NCBI GenBank assembly: GCA_036745875.1
Contig: DAIOFH010000133.1
Span: 1-10,679 of the forward strand
Source: DAIOFH01 sp036745875
Lineage (GTDB): Bacteria; Planctomycetota; SZUA-567
DNA length: 10,679 nucleotides
Direction of reading: 5' to 3'
The notes below the pieces were generated by a model that saw nothing but the letters and a program-made list of their open reading frames with translations, was not told the origin of the DNA and did not search any database. How positions within the stretch are numbered: the stretch's first letter is position 1; the number at the start of each line of letters is the position of its first letter. Shown here piece by piece: positions 1 to 6,962 of this stretch. Position numbers and translations under genes: made by a program.

Positions 1-89
1 ATACGTGATATTGCCAAGGGGTTCTTTCGCAAACGAAAACGAGTACGACAGACACTGAGAATGACTTTGTTGTTAAGTTAGCGCTTATG
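1..89. mobile_element. End of an IS4-family (IS186/IS231-type) insertion sequence
   Basis: The last 17 bases of this segment (73-89), read on the minus strand, are CATAAGCGCTAACTTAA. From memory this matches the terminal inverted repeat of IS186; IS231 ends share the CAT...AACTTAA pattern. The element would extend leftwards out of the window, and no transposase is visible. Two observations support a boundary at 89/90. Base composition changes sharply from AT-rich to GC-rich there, and the conserved protein sequence of the adjacent gene stops matching its family at the same place. The flanking bases 90-101 are G-rich, and IS186 is known to prefer G-rich/C-rich targets. The matching target duplication would lie outside the window. 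Confidence 0.7.
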
Positions 90-1546
90 CGCGGGAGGGG
101 GCGCGGCTTCACCAGCATGGTGGAGACAAAATTCACCAGCCCCACCGCCACATGGCACATGGACACGGCGAAGAGGATGACCAATACGGTAAACATATTG
201 CCAACGACGCCGAGTTCGTGGGCTATTAGCGATATGGCGAAAGTGAAGAGAACAGTAAGGACGGCGATGGAGCCAAGGTAAAGTCCGAGGGTCATCCTGG
301 AGGAAGCGGTGCGGATGTAGTCCCCGATGCCGACTTTGAAGGATATGGCCCTTTTCAACTGCTGCTCGCCGTCGCTGATAAGATAATAGCCGACGTGCCT
401 GAACGCGGTGTCCTCGCCCCTTTCCCCCGCGGCGCGGACGAGGTTGAGGCATTTTTCCGCCACAGCCTCTTCGTCGAATGAGCTTTGCTTGGAAAGCTGT
501 TCCACTATCCGGCGGTAGCCGTCTCGGGTGCTGAAATCCATTTTGGCGTAGACGTCCGCCGGGTCGCGGCGCAAGGTCTTCTCCACCACGCTGAGGTTTT
601 CGACGAATTCCTTCCAGTCCGTGACGTTGAGGCTGCGCAGGCTGTTTATGCTGTTGCGGATGGATATCTCCATCACCGCCTGGATGCGGTTTTCCTCGGC
701 GACGGCCTCTTCGATGCTTGCCCCCTCCCCGGTCAGGTGCTGCTCCACCCACTGGAGGGGAAGTTTGAGCCCGCTGCCGCGCGCATTCAGTTTGCGCTTG
801 AATTCGGCCACGAAGGAGTTGGTCAATTCCGGTTTCGCCCGCGCCATGTCCGCGACGGCAAGGATGACGTTTTTCGGGTCGGCCGCTTCGACCTTGATTA
901 TTTCGTCAGCCCAACGCATGGCGTTGTGGCGGTCGTCGCGGCATTTTTCCGTCAATACGGCCATGCGGCGGATGTTTTCGATCAGGGCGAGGCGCAGCAT
1001 GATGGGGATGGCCCACAATTCGCCCAATTTCAGCGGCATCACCTCCTGGTAAGCGGCTATGACGCTTGATACATCCTCTTCGTCGACCCTGCCGTCGCCG
1101 TAGGCGATGATCTTTTCGGCAATGTCATAGACCCTGGGTATGGCCCCCACGGTCGCGGCAACCTGAGGGAGTTCCGAAAGGTAGCGCTTCGGCAAATGCC
1201 TGGTAGCCAGGCTGACCTGCTCTTCAATAATGTAAAAGTTGTCGACCAGCCACTCCCCAACCGAGGTGATCGGCTTTTTCTCCGTTACGTCGTCCACCAG
1301 CTTGCGGTGGACGGAGCGGAGGATGGCCTCATTTTCGGAAAGCCGGTGGAGAAGGAGGTTGACGGTGTCCTTGTCCTTGACAAGCTTATGTTTCCGCGCC
1401 AGGATGCGGCCTTTTTCCATGCGCTGCTCGGCACTGAAAACCTCCATCCGCAGAGGCTGCTCCGTAGCCATACCTTTTCGTTTGTTGCTCTCCTCCACAT
1501 CGGTGTTGCTTTCCAGCTGCGTTTTTATGCCTTCTTGCGCCAACAT
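2..1546 (-). CDS. ndvB: Cyclic beta-1,2-glucan synthase, N-terminal part, interrupted by an IS end
   Basis: Cyclic beta-1,2-glucan synthases (NdvB/ChvB, about 2,800 residues) are inner-membrane enzymes that start, extend and cyclise beta-1,2-glucan for the periplasm or cell surface. The frame opens at ATG 1544-1546 behind AGGAG with a 6-base spacer and runs without a stop to the window edge. About 486 codons (1546 to 90) are host gene; the rest (89 to 2) is read-through into the IS end. Family signatures are an EWLVDNFYIIEEQ stretch, LPKRYLSELP, and GELWAIPIMLRLALIENIRR. Two hydrophobic helices follow near residues 415-475, then KPRPLPR, where an intact protein would continue into its GT84 glycosyltransferase domain. 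Here the match ends at the IS junction, so the catalytic domain, remaining membrane segments and GH94-like phosphorylase part are absent or displaced. The product is probably non-functional unless the element is absent in part of the population. Identification of the N-terminal region is confident; whether the gene resumes beyond the IS cannot be seen. Confidence 0.82.
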   Translation of the reverse strand, partial: MLAQEGIKTQLESNTDVEESNKRKGMATEQPLRMEVFSAEQRMEKGRILARKHKLVKDKDTVNLLLHRLSENEAILRSVHRKLVDDVTEKKPITSVGEWLVDNFYIIEEQVSLATRHLPKRYLSELPQVAATVGAIPRVYDIAEKIIAYGDGRVDEEDVSSVIAAYQEVMPLKLGELWAIPIMLRLALIENIRRMAVLTEKCRDDRHNAMRWADEIIKVEAADPKNVILAVADMARAKPELTNSFVAEFKRKLNARGSGLKLPLQWVEQHLTGEGASIEEAVAEENRIQAVMEISIRNSINSLRSLNVTDWKEFVENLSVVEKTLRRDPADVYAKMDFSTRDGYRRIVEQLSKQSSFDEEAVAEKCLNLVRAAGERGEDTAFRHVGYYLISDGEQQLKRAISFKVGIGDYIRTASSRMTLGLYLGSIAVLTVLFTFAISLIAHELGVVGNMFTVLVILFAVSMCHVAVGLVNFVSTMLVKPRPLPRISANLTTKSFSVSVVLVFVCERTPWQYHV

Positions 1547-1623
1547 AACAAACTCCTGCGTTTGGGGTTCCAAAGGAAAATAATGCCGTTGTTTCCATCG
1601 TATGGTTTCATATTTAACGTTTA

Positions 1624-1652
1624 ATATTTATTAATTGAAATTTACTTGACAA
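1624..1652 (-). promoter_or_regulatory. Candidate promoter of the glucan synthase gene
   Basis: On the minus strand TTGTCA (1652-1647, five of six matches to the -35 consensus) is followed after 16-18 bases by an A/T run (AAATAT/TAAATA) that could act as a weak -10. It would give a leader of about 70 bases. An imperfect dyad centred on AACGTT (1610-1627) lies just downstream and could be an operator. This is motif reading only. Confidence 0.3.
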
Positions 1653-1671
1653 AATCCCCATCCGATCGGCA

Positions 1672-1701
1672 TTAACCAGTATCATCACAATGATTTATAA
1701 T
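1672..1701 (+). promoter_or_regulatory. Candidate distal promoter for the aldolase-oxidase fusion gene
   Basis: TTAACC (1672-1677) and a perfect TATAAT (1696-1701) are separated by 18 bases. Transcription from here would give a leader of about 185 bases that includes the inverted repeat at 1737-1765. TTGACA at 1646-1651 also occurs nearby but has no good partner -10. Confidence 0.3.
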
Positions 1702-1736
1702 AAATGCAGTTATATGATTTCATCTTCCGAATCCTC

Positions 1737-1765
1737 AAACTATCGCGTGAAAAATGCGATAATTT
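1737..1765. repeat. Inverted repeat in the divergent spacer
   Basis: Ten-base arms AAACTATCGC (1737-1746) and GCGATAATTT (1756-1765) pair at nine of ten positions around a 9-base A-rich loop. The repeat sits between the two candidate promoters of the plus-strand gene, so it could be an operator or a hairpin in a long leader. It has no T-tract and is not a typical terminator. Confidence 0.5.
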
Positions 1766-1812
1766 CCTCCCTTCCCCTAGCTTTATCCGTGGGTTTTCAT
1801 AAAATTACCACG

Positions 1813-1842
1813 TATATATATCTGTCACCGAGGGCATATAAT
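1813..1842 (+). promoter_or_regulatory. Candidate proximal promoter for the fusion gene
   Basis: A perfect TATAAT (1837-1842) lies about 50 bases before the ATG. The corresponding -35 region is only an alternating TA run, so the promoter would be weak or activator-dependent. Together with the entries at 1624-1652, 1672-1701 and 1737-1765 this accounts for the 345-base spacer 1547-1891; no ORF or RNA gene was recognised there. Confidence 0.35.
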
Positions 1843-1891
1843 TAACTCAATTAAATTTTATTTACACGCATACCGACAAAAGGAGATTGTC

Positions 1892-3688
1892 ATGGCTGGC
1901 AAAAAAGAGGGTATTGTGGAAATACTGGGGAAAGATGCGGAGTATCTCTTGGGGCATGTGTGCAACACCGTCGACAAAACACGCTTATCCCTGCCGGGAC
2001 CTGATTTCGTCGACAGGGTTTTTATCCCGGCCGACCGGTCCATTCCCGTCCTGCGTTCGCTCGAATGCCTGTTCACCTCCGGCCGGCTCGCCGGAAGCGG
2101 CTACCTGTCCATCCTTCCGGTCGACCAGGATATAGAGCATTCGGCCGGCTCGGCGTTCGGGCCGAACCCGGAATACTTCGACCCGGAAAACGTGGTCCGG
2201 CTGGCTGTCGAGGCAGGCTGCAACGGCGTCGCCAGCACCCTGGGCATCCTCGGCATGACTGCCCGCAAATATGCCCATAAAGTCCCCTATATCCTCAAAC
2301 TCAACCATAACGAACTCCTGACCTATCCTGAAAAGTATGACCAGATACTGTTCGCCACGATCAAGCAGGCCTGGAACATGGGGGCGGTCGTCGTCGACGA
2401 GGCGGTACGCCATGCGATGAAACACAAGGGCGTCGCGGTCGTCACGATACCGGTCGATTACGGCTTTGTCGACATCCCCGACCGTCCCGTGTCGGCGGCG
2501 GCGAATTTCCGCAGGGGCTACCCGGTCCTTGACAGAAAAGACGTGGACGCGGCCCTCAAACTGATCGAACAGGCCGAAAGGCCGGTCCTGTATGTCGGCC
2601 AGGGCGCGCGCGGCGGCCACGAAGAAATACTCGCGATGTCGGAGCAGTTTTCCATGCCGATAGTAACGTCCGTCCTTGCCAAGGGAATCGTCCCGGACAG
2701 CGCGGAAAACCTGATGGGCACGGCGGCCCGCGTCGCCTCGAAACCTGCCAACGAAACGCTGGCGGCTGCCGACCTAATTGTTTTCGCCGGCAGCAACTTC
2801 CCCTTCGCCCGCTTCTTCTTCCCCAAGGAAGCGAAATTCATCCAGATAGACTGCGACTCGGACCGCTTGGGAAGCAGGCACAAAACAGACGCCGCCATCC
2901 TCGGCGACGCGACGACGGCGCTACGGATGCTGACGGAAAGCGGCAAAAGGAAACCGGCGGGAAAATTCCTGGCGGCATGCAGGGAAAACATGCGAAACTG
3001 GAAAAAATACCTGCACAGCTTCGACGACCGCGACGACGTGCCGCTCAGAGTCGAACCGGTATTCAAAGAGATCAATCGCATAGCGGAGGAAGACGCCATC
3101 TTCATCACCGATGTCGGCAACAGCACAATCCACGCCGTCCGGCATCTGGACATGAATCCCAGACAGCGTTTCACCACTTCCGGCCTGTTCGCAACCATGG
3201 GCTACGGCGTCCCCGGCGGCATCGCGGCGAAGCTGGGCTATCCGGACAGGCAGGTCTTCACCCTGAACGGCGACGGGGCTTTCGCCATGGTCATGCAGGA
3301 CATCATCACCCAGGCGAAATATCGACTGCCGGTCATAAATGTCGTCTTCTCCAACGACTCTTTCGGCTTTATCGAAGCGGAACAGGAAGACGCCGGCCAG
3401 ACCAAATTCGGCGTCGACCTCCAGGGAGCGGATTACGCGAAAGCCGGCGAAGCCATGGGCGCGAAAGGGTTCAGCATCACCAAGCGCGAACAGCTCGCCG
3501 CGGCGTTCGATGAAGCCAAAAAGAGTACGGTGCCGGTAGTCATAGACGTCAAGATCGAGAACAAGCGACCCTTCCCGGCTGAAGCGATGATGTTGGACAA
3601 GGACAAATACGGCGCTGCGGAAATAGACGCGTTCAAGGAACGCTATGAGGTGGGGGATATGCCGTTGTTAAAAGAATTGCTGAAATAG
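1892..3688 (+). CDS. Chimeric protein: FbaB-type aldolase N-terminal half fused to pyruvate oxidase lacking its PYR domain
   Basis: The 598-residue ORF starts at ATG 1892 behind AGGAG (1881-1885, 6-base spacer). Residues 1 to about 166 match class I fructose-bisphosphate aldolase of the FbaB/DhnA type: LGKDAEYLL, LPGPDFVDRV, GRLAGSGYLSILPVDQ, IEHSAG, YFDPENVV, LKLNHNELLTYP, KQAWNMGAV. From about residue 167 the sequence is a SpxB/Pox-type pyruvate oxidase (acetyl-phosphate-forming, ThDP- and FAD-dependent), aligning from about residue 149 of the roughly 600-residue enzyme. It carries VVDEAVRHA, GVAVVTIPVDYG, an FAD domain, and a ThDP-diphosphate domain with GDG (460-462) and N488. The oxidase PYR domain with the ThDP-activating Glu is missing, and so is the aldolase C-terminal half with its Schiff-base Lys, so neither activity is expected. 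The aldolase motif also reads VDQD instead of the usual VDQG. The frame is clean throughout, so the join is recent, under selection, or an assembly error. Tools would probably label it thiamine pyrophosphate-binding protein or pyruvate oxidase. Confidence 0.85.
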   Translation: MAGKKEGIVEILGKDAEYLLGHVCNTVDKTRLSLPGPDFVDRVFIPADRSIPVLRSLECLFTSGRLAGSGYLSILPVDQDIEHSAGSAFGPNPEYFDPENVVRLAVEAGCNGVASTLGILGMTARKYAHKVPYILKLNHNELLTYPEKYDQILFATIKQAWNMGAVVVDEAVRHAMKHKGVAVVTIPVDYGFVDIPDRPVSAAANFRRGYPVLDRKDVDAALKLIEQAERPVLYVGQGARGGHEEILAMSEQFSMPIVTSVLAKGIVPDSAENLMGTAARVASKPANETLAAADLIVFAGSNFPFARFFFPKEAKFIQIDCDSDRLGSRHKTDAAILGDATTALRMLTESGKRKPAGKFLAACRENMRNWKKYLHSFDDRDDVPLRVEPVFKEINRIAEEDAIFITDVGNSTIHAVRHLDMNPRQRFTTSGLFATMGYGVPGGIAAKLGYPDRQVFTLNGDGAFAMVMQDIITQAKYRLPVINVVFSNDSFGFIEAEQEDAGQTKFGVDLQGADYAKAGEAMGAKGFSITKREQLAAAFDEAKKSTVPVVIDVKIENKRPFPAEAMMLDKDKYGAAEIDAFKERYEVGDMPLLKELLK

Positions 3689-3723
3689 CTTCCAGCGGGT
3701 TCCCTGCGTCTCTGTTTGAAGTA

Positions 3724-4218
3724 TTAGTCGACCTTCCGCGCAAGCGACACCGACCGCGAAACTTCGAGGAACCCCAATTCAACCGCGAACTCCAACGCGC
3801 CGGCGTCGGCGAAATACATGGACAGGTTCAACCTGAGATGGTCAAGACCGCGCCGGTGCATTTCCGCAAACACGGCGTCGATAAGGCCGGTGGCGATCCC
3901 CTTGCGGCGGTATTCCGGAAGGACGGCGACATACTGCAACTCGGCGACATAGGGATTGACGCAGGCGGCGGCGATGACCTTGCCGTCCGCATGGGCGAGG
4001 AAACAGCAGTCCATGAGGTCGATGGCGCTGAAATAAAAATCGTCGGCAGCCATCAGCTCGTCCTCGACACTGGAAACAGGAAGACTCGCCCGTGCGGACG
4101 CCTCATGCTCCCTCTCCAGGACAGGCCCGTAGACAGCCAATAACAATGGACCAAGTTTACCCTGGTCCGTCAGTTCAGCCCTGCCGATTCGAATCTTTTC
4201 GCTGTCTGGTTCAGTCAA
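3724..4218 (-). CDS. GNAT-family N-acetyltransferase
   Basis: This is a GCN5-related acetyltransferase, which moves an acetyl group from acetyl-CoA to an amine of an unidentified substrate. I chose TTG at 4216-4218 because GGAG stands 7 bases upstream (inside the preceding gene) and the conserved sequence begins there. That gives 164 residues, usual for the family. A longer reading from 4308 would only add residues overlapping the upstream gene. Motif A is LQYVAVLPEYRRKGIATGLI (about residues 93-112), with the acetyl-CoA pyrophosphate loop RRKGIA. The C-terminal part has GALEFAVELGFLEV, the usual motif B region. The start overlaps the stop of the metallohydrolase gene by 8 bases, so the two are probably translationally coupled in one operon. 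It converges on the fusion gene with only 35 bases between their stops and no clear terminator there. Confidence 0.85.
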   Translation of the reverse strand: MTEPDSEKIRIGRAELTDQGKLGPLLLAVYGPVLEREHEASARASLPVSSVEDELMAADDFYFSAIDLMDCCFLAHADGKVIAAACVNPYVAELQYVAVLPEYRRKGIATGLIDAVFAEMHRRGLDHLRLNLSMYFADAGALEFAVELGFLEVSRSVSLARKVD

Positions 4219-5110
4219 TGCAAATCTCCATTCCTTCCTTGGCGAAAAACGAGTTCGGGAACAGGGTCTTGGTGTGCGCTTCCATGCCGGCCAGCTTCGC
4301 GTCATCATAAGTCGGTTCGAAATGCAGCAGCATCAGTTGTTTCACTCCCGCCAACTTCGCCGTTTGCGCGGCTATCTCCGGGGTGCTGTGCCCCCATCCC
4401 TGGTGTTTCGCGATGTATTCCGACTGGACGTACTGGCAGTCGTGGGCAAGGGCGTCGGCGTTTTTCGCAAACTCGGCCAGGATGGGATCGCCCGTCTCCG
4501 CATTCCCCTCCACATCGGTCGCATACACGTACGCCCGGCCCTGGTATTCGACACGGAAATTCAACACCCCGTCAACCGGATGCAGCTTGTTATGCAGGAC
4601 CCGCACCACCACATCGTCCGGGGTCGTTTCTACTTCCGTCGAATGAACGCCCGGATTCTCAGCCCCTTTCCGCCACACGAAAATCTGACCCTGCCTGATG
4701 GCCTTGCATACGAATTCCATGCCCATGGCGGTCAGCGGCACCGGGTGTGCCGGCGGCAGCGTCAACTCGTCCAGTGTGTCGGCGGTACTCCCATAGGAAT
4801 CGGTGGGACCGTAGATATGCATGAAGGTTGATTTAAGGTAGGTTGGCTTGAAATAAAGAAGGCCTGCGGTATGGTCCAGATGATTGTGGGAGAGGAACAG
4901 GGCTATATTGTGTTTGACGTCCTGTTTCACCAACTCGTGGCCCAGGTTGATAATGCCTGTCCCGGCGTCGAAAATGATAAGTCGTCCCCCCACTTCAACG
5001 GAAGAACAGGAGGTGTTGCCGCCATATTCCAAAGTCGTCCTGCCGGGAACCGGATAGCTACCCCGCGTCCCCCAGAATTTAATCCTCATGGTGCAGTTTG
5101 GCGATGTCAA
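4211..5110 (-). CDS. MBL-fold metallo-hydrolase
   Basis: A 299-residue cytoplasmic metallo-beta-lactamase-fold hydrolase. The N-terminus, RIKFWGTRGSYPVPG then YGGNTSC (residues 9-35), is typical of the subgroup related to PhnP and cyclic-nucleotide phosphodiesterase-like proteins (COG1235 type). The metal motif HxHxDH is seen as HNHLDH (75-80). Later ligand candidates are the Asp in YATDVEG, HDCQY, GWGHS and LLHFEP near the C-terminus. The substrate cannot be told; a phosphodiester is the family's usual type. The start is uncertain. TTG 5108-5110 has GGGAG at a 6-base spacing, while the internal ATG at residue 8 (5087-5089) matches where homologues begin but has no ribosome binding site. It is the first gene of an operon with the GNAT gene, driven by the promoter at 5187-5215. 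Confidence 0.85.
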   Translation of the reverse strand: MTSPNCTMRIKFWGTRGSYPVPGRTTLEYGGNTSCSSVEVGGRLIIFDAGTGIINLGHELVKQDVKHNIALFLSHNHLDHTAGLLYFKPTYLKSTFMHIYGPTDSYGSTADTLDELTLPPAHPVPLTAMGMEFVCKAIRQGQIFVWRKGAENPGVHSTEVETTPDDVVVRVLHNKLHPVDGVLNFRVEYQGRAYVYATDVEGNAETGDPILAEFAKNADALAHDCQYVQSEYIAKHQGWGHSTPEIAAQTAKLAGVKQLMLLHFEPTYDDAKLAGMEAHTKTLFPNSFFAKEGMEICID

Positions 5111-5186
5111 TTCATTCTCCCATGAACCGCAACGAGAAACCGAAATTCTCCAAAGACTTGGTATGGCGCTTGAAGCGTAAACCCAT

Positions 5187-5215
5187 ATACTAAAAAATAA
5201 TATTTACCCTGTCAA
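5187..5215 (-). promoter_or_regulatory. Sigma70-type promoter of the metallohydrolase-GNAT operon
   Basis: On the minus strand a perfect TTGACA (5215-5210) is followed after 17 bases by TAGTAT (5192-5187, four of six). Transcription would start near 5180, about 70 bases before the TTG start. It is the best -35/-10 pair in the window. Confidence 0.6.
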
Positions 5216-5248
5216 TGTAAATAGGAAGACAAAAGAGAGAGGGTATCG

Positions 5249-6193
5249 ATGACACGACCCGCCTATTATCCGGGACAAAAGGCGGTCTTTCCGGTCAAGC
5301 CGCGTTCGGGCAAGAAAAGACTGTCGCATTACCTCGCCGCCCGCTTGGGGGTGGTGGAGACATGGGCTGCCACTCTGCTGCGGCAAGGGGCGGTTGTTCT
5401 GGACGGCGTTCCGGCGACCGGGGAAACGCTTATCAATCTTTCGGGCGGCAGCCATGTGATAGAGGTAACCTTCCCCGAAGACTGGCCGCCGCATATGGTC
5501 GCAACGGAGATGGACCTGGACATACTGTATGAAGACGACTGCCTTGTCGCCATCAACAAGCCGCCCGGCATCGTCGTCCATCCGGCGCGCGGCCATCTTG
5601 ACGGCAAAACCCTGCAAAACGGACTCAGGCACCGCCACCGCCACCGCATCGGGCGGCCGGATGTGACTATCGGCGCTCCGCACAGGCTGGACAAGGACAC
5701 ATCGGGCGTGGTTATCTTCGCCCTGACCAGGCCGGTATATATCGAACTGGTCAGGCAATTCACCGCCGGAGAGCCGAAGAAAAAATACTACGCACTGGCG
5801 GACGGCGTTGCGGGATTCATGGAACATGTCGCCGAGCAGGCGATCGGCATCGATCCGGATCATCCCCAGCGCGGCAAGCTGGTACCGGTGGAGGAAGGCG
5901 GCAAGACCGCGACGACCTATTTTACCGTGCTGAAAAAATGGCCCAACACAACCCTCCTCGAGGCCCGCCCCCAGACAGGCAGGCCGCACCAGATACGGCT
6001 CCACGCCGCAGGCCTGGGCCTTCCTCTTATCGGCGACAAGGATTACAATCCCGATTACGCGCGGCACGGCGACCTGCGCCAGCTCCTCCATGCGGCGGAA
6101 TTGACATTCACCCATCCCGTCAGCGGCGAACAAATGACGGTGGCTGCGCCGATGCCGGGCGATATGTCCATATTTATCGAGCGGCAGCTATAG
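5249..6193 (+). CDS. RluA-family RNA pseudouridine synthase
   Basis: A 314-residue enzyme converting uridines in rRNA or tRNA to pseudouridine. An S4-like RNA-binding region spans about residues 23-75 (LSHYLAARLG, GAVVLDGVPA). The catalytic domain starts at LDILYEDDCLVAINKPPGIVVHP, with the active-site motif HRLDKDTSG (145-153, catalytic Asp148), KKYYAL, and the C-terminal RPQTGRPHQIRLH and IGDKDYN. Length and domain order are normal for RluA/RluD-like proteins; which member (RluC, RluD, YlyB type) cannot be decided. An unusual Arg-His run (RHRHRHR, 127-133) is encoded by tandem CACCGC repeats. ATG 5249 is preceded by a GAGAGGG ribosome binding site. The gene is divergent from the metallohydrolase operon; no convincing plus-strand promoter or downstream terminator was seen. 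Confidence 0.92.
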   Translation: MTRPAYYPGQKAVFPVKPRSGKKRLSHYLAARLGVVETWAATLLRQGAVVLDGVPATGETLINLSGGSHVIEVTFPEDWPPHMVATEMDLDILYEDDCLVAINKPPGIVVHPARGHLDGKTLQNGLRHRHRHRIGRPDVTIGAPHRLDKDTSGVVIFALTRPVYIELVRQFTAGEPKKKYYALADGVAGFMEHVAEQAIGIDPDHPQRGKLVPVEEGGKTATTYFTVLKKWPNTTLLEARPQTGRPHQIRLHAAGLGLPLIGDKDYNPDYARHGDLRQLLHAAELTFTHPVSGEQMTVAAPMPGDMSIFIERQL

Positions 6194-6242
6194 CAAAAAA
6201 ACATGCATGCCAAAACGCAAATTATTTTGCTATTCCGGTACT

Positions 6243-6263
6243 TGTATGCAAAATTTTCATACA
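6243..6263. promoter_or_regulatory. 21-bp dyad, possible operator
   Basis: TGTATG (6243-6248) and CATACA (6258-6263) are perfect inverted half-sites around an A/T core, about one operator length. A weak promoter-like pair, TTCAAA (6265-6270) and TATACC (6289-6294), follows at once. It lies 50 bases after the pseudouridine synthase stop. No bound regulator can be named. Confidence 0.35.
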
Positions 6264-6678
6264 CTTCAAATTAAAAAGCGTAACACATTATACCATAAGA
6301 TGATTCAAGAGGAATGCGGGGAAGCAATCACCCTTTTCACCCAACGGGAAGCTGTGCCTTCGCAAAAAATCTTGCGCAGATCACCTATTCTCGTACAATT
6401 TGTGCCGCAAATTTTTTTTACATTTAAGCCACATCCCAACCGGGTCGCATTAATATAAGTAATATCCGTTCCACGCAACAGCCTCACAATCTTTGTGCCG
6501 TAACGGTGACGGAGGATAAAAACCCAAACGACTTTTATCTTTGGCACGCTGATTGCTATGATGACCAGCGGTCAATGAAATCCGATGCGAAATGATGCTA
6601 ATTCCCTTTGCCCTCGCACTTATCCTAATCTACAACCATTAAGCCTTTCACTATTCTTACATGATCCGACCGCGCCAT

Positions 6679-6804
6679 GCGCGTCGTCGCGCTGAGTTCA
6701 CGCACTCTTTACGAATGCGCATCGCCGATGTTGCGCGATTCCCTTTAACGCGACGAAAAACGACAGGAAACGGCTCTGCGGCCGAAAGCAAGATCGCAAC
6801 ATCG
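6679..6804. repeat. Cluster of GC-rich inverted repeats (possible structured leader)
   Basis: A hairpin GCGCG-tcgt-CGCGC lies at 6679-6692. A perfect 10-base inverted repeat, CGATGTTGCG (6726-6735) and CGCAACATCG (6795-6804), encloses 59 bases. The long arm ends 10 bases before the AGGAG of the 29-codon ORF. The arrangement resembles a structured 5' leader with a closing stem, but no known riboswitch consensus was recognised. Confidence 0.45.
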
Positions 6805-6826
6805 CAATAGGAAAAGGAGCGGCACC

Positions 6827-6916
6827 ATGGCAAAACCTGTGGACTATCCGGGCGGCGCGCCCTACCTCGCCGAAACGGTTCCTCGAACCTACCACGTTGT
6901 CCTGTCCATCCAGTGA
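6827..6916 (+). CDS. 29-residue small ORF upstream of the transporter
   Basis: ATG 6827 is preceded by AGGAG (6815-6819, 7-base spacer), one of the best ribosome binding sites in the window. It encodes a 29-residue peptide beginning MAKPVDYPGGAPYLAETVPR and ending LSIQ before TGA. It has no signal peptide, membrane helix or amino-acid run typical of attenuator leaders. The stop is 46 bases before the transporter ATG, so coupling or a leader-peptide role is possible. It could also be the remnant of a longer gene cut short. I do not recognise it. Confidence 0.4.
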   Translation: MAKPVDYPGGAPYLAETVPRTYHVVLSIQ

Positions 6917-6962
6917 CGGCCTGACGGCTTTTTTCGCAAAAACCAGAGCGGAGATCGAGTAA

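Larger units (their letters stand above)
6194..6826. other. Long non-coding spacer before the transporter
   Basis: The left two thirds are AT-rich and the right third (about 6670-6820) is GC-rich. ORFs of up to 83 codons on either strand (6207-6458 plus, 6305-6547 minus) have no recognisable sequence and no convincing start signals, so I treat them as chance. A weak plus-strand promoter may be TTGCCC (6608-6613), 17 bases, TACAAC (6631-6636), which would place the GC-rich inverted repeats in the transporter's 5' leader. No tRNA, rRNA or riboswitch class I know was recognised. Confidence 0.5.

Noticed and set aside
485..1624. Plus-strand ORFs (485-1069, 1196-1624) over the glucan synthase region
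   Set aside because: The minus strand has a continuous frame with conserved cyclic glucan synthase motifs; the plus-strand frames are its shadow.
1985..3198. Long minus-strand ORFs opposite the fusion gene (1985-2620 and 2518-3198)
   Set aside because: They are antisense to a protein with clear family motifs, have no recognisable sequence of their own, and arise from GC-rich codon structure.
3692..3720. Possible terminator between the fusion gene and the GNAT gene (GCGGG-ttc-CCTGC)
   Set aside because: The stem is only five pairs with one wobble and has no T-tract on either strand.
6660..6830. Known riboswitch (glycine, c-di-GMP, SAM, THF)
   Set aside because: None of the conserved cores I remember for these classes could be matched.
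6914..6940. Possible terminator after the 29-codon ORF (GCC-TGAC-GGC then T6)
   Set aside because: The T-run is good but the stem is only three pairs. Neighbouring GACGGC copies are direct, not inverted.
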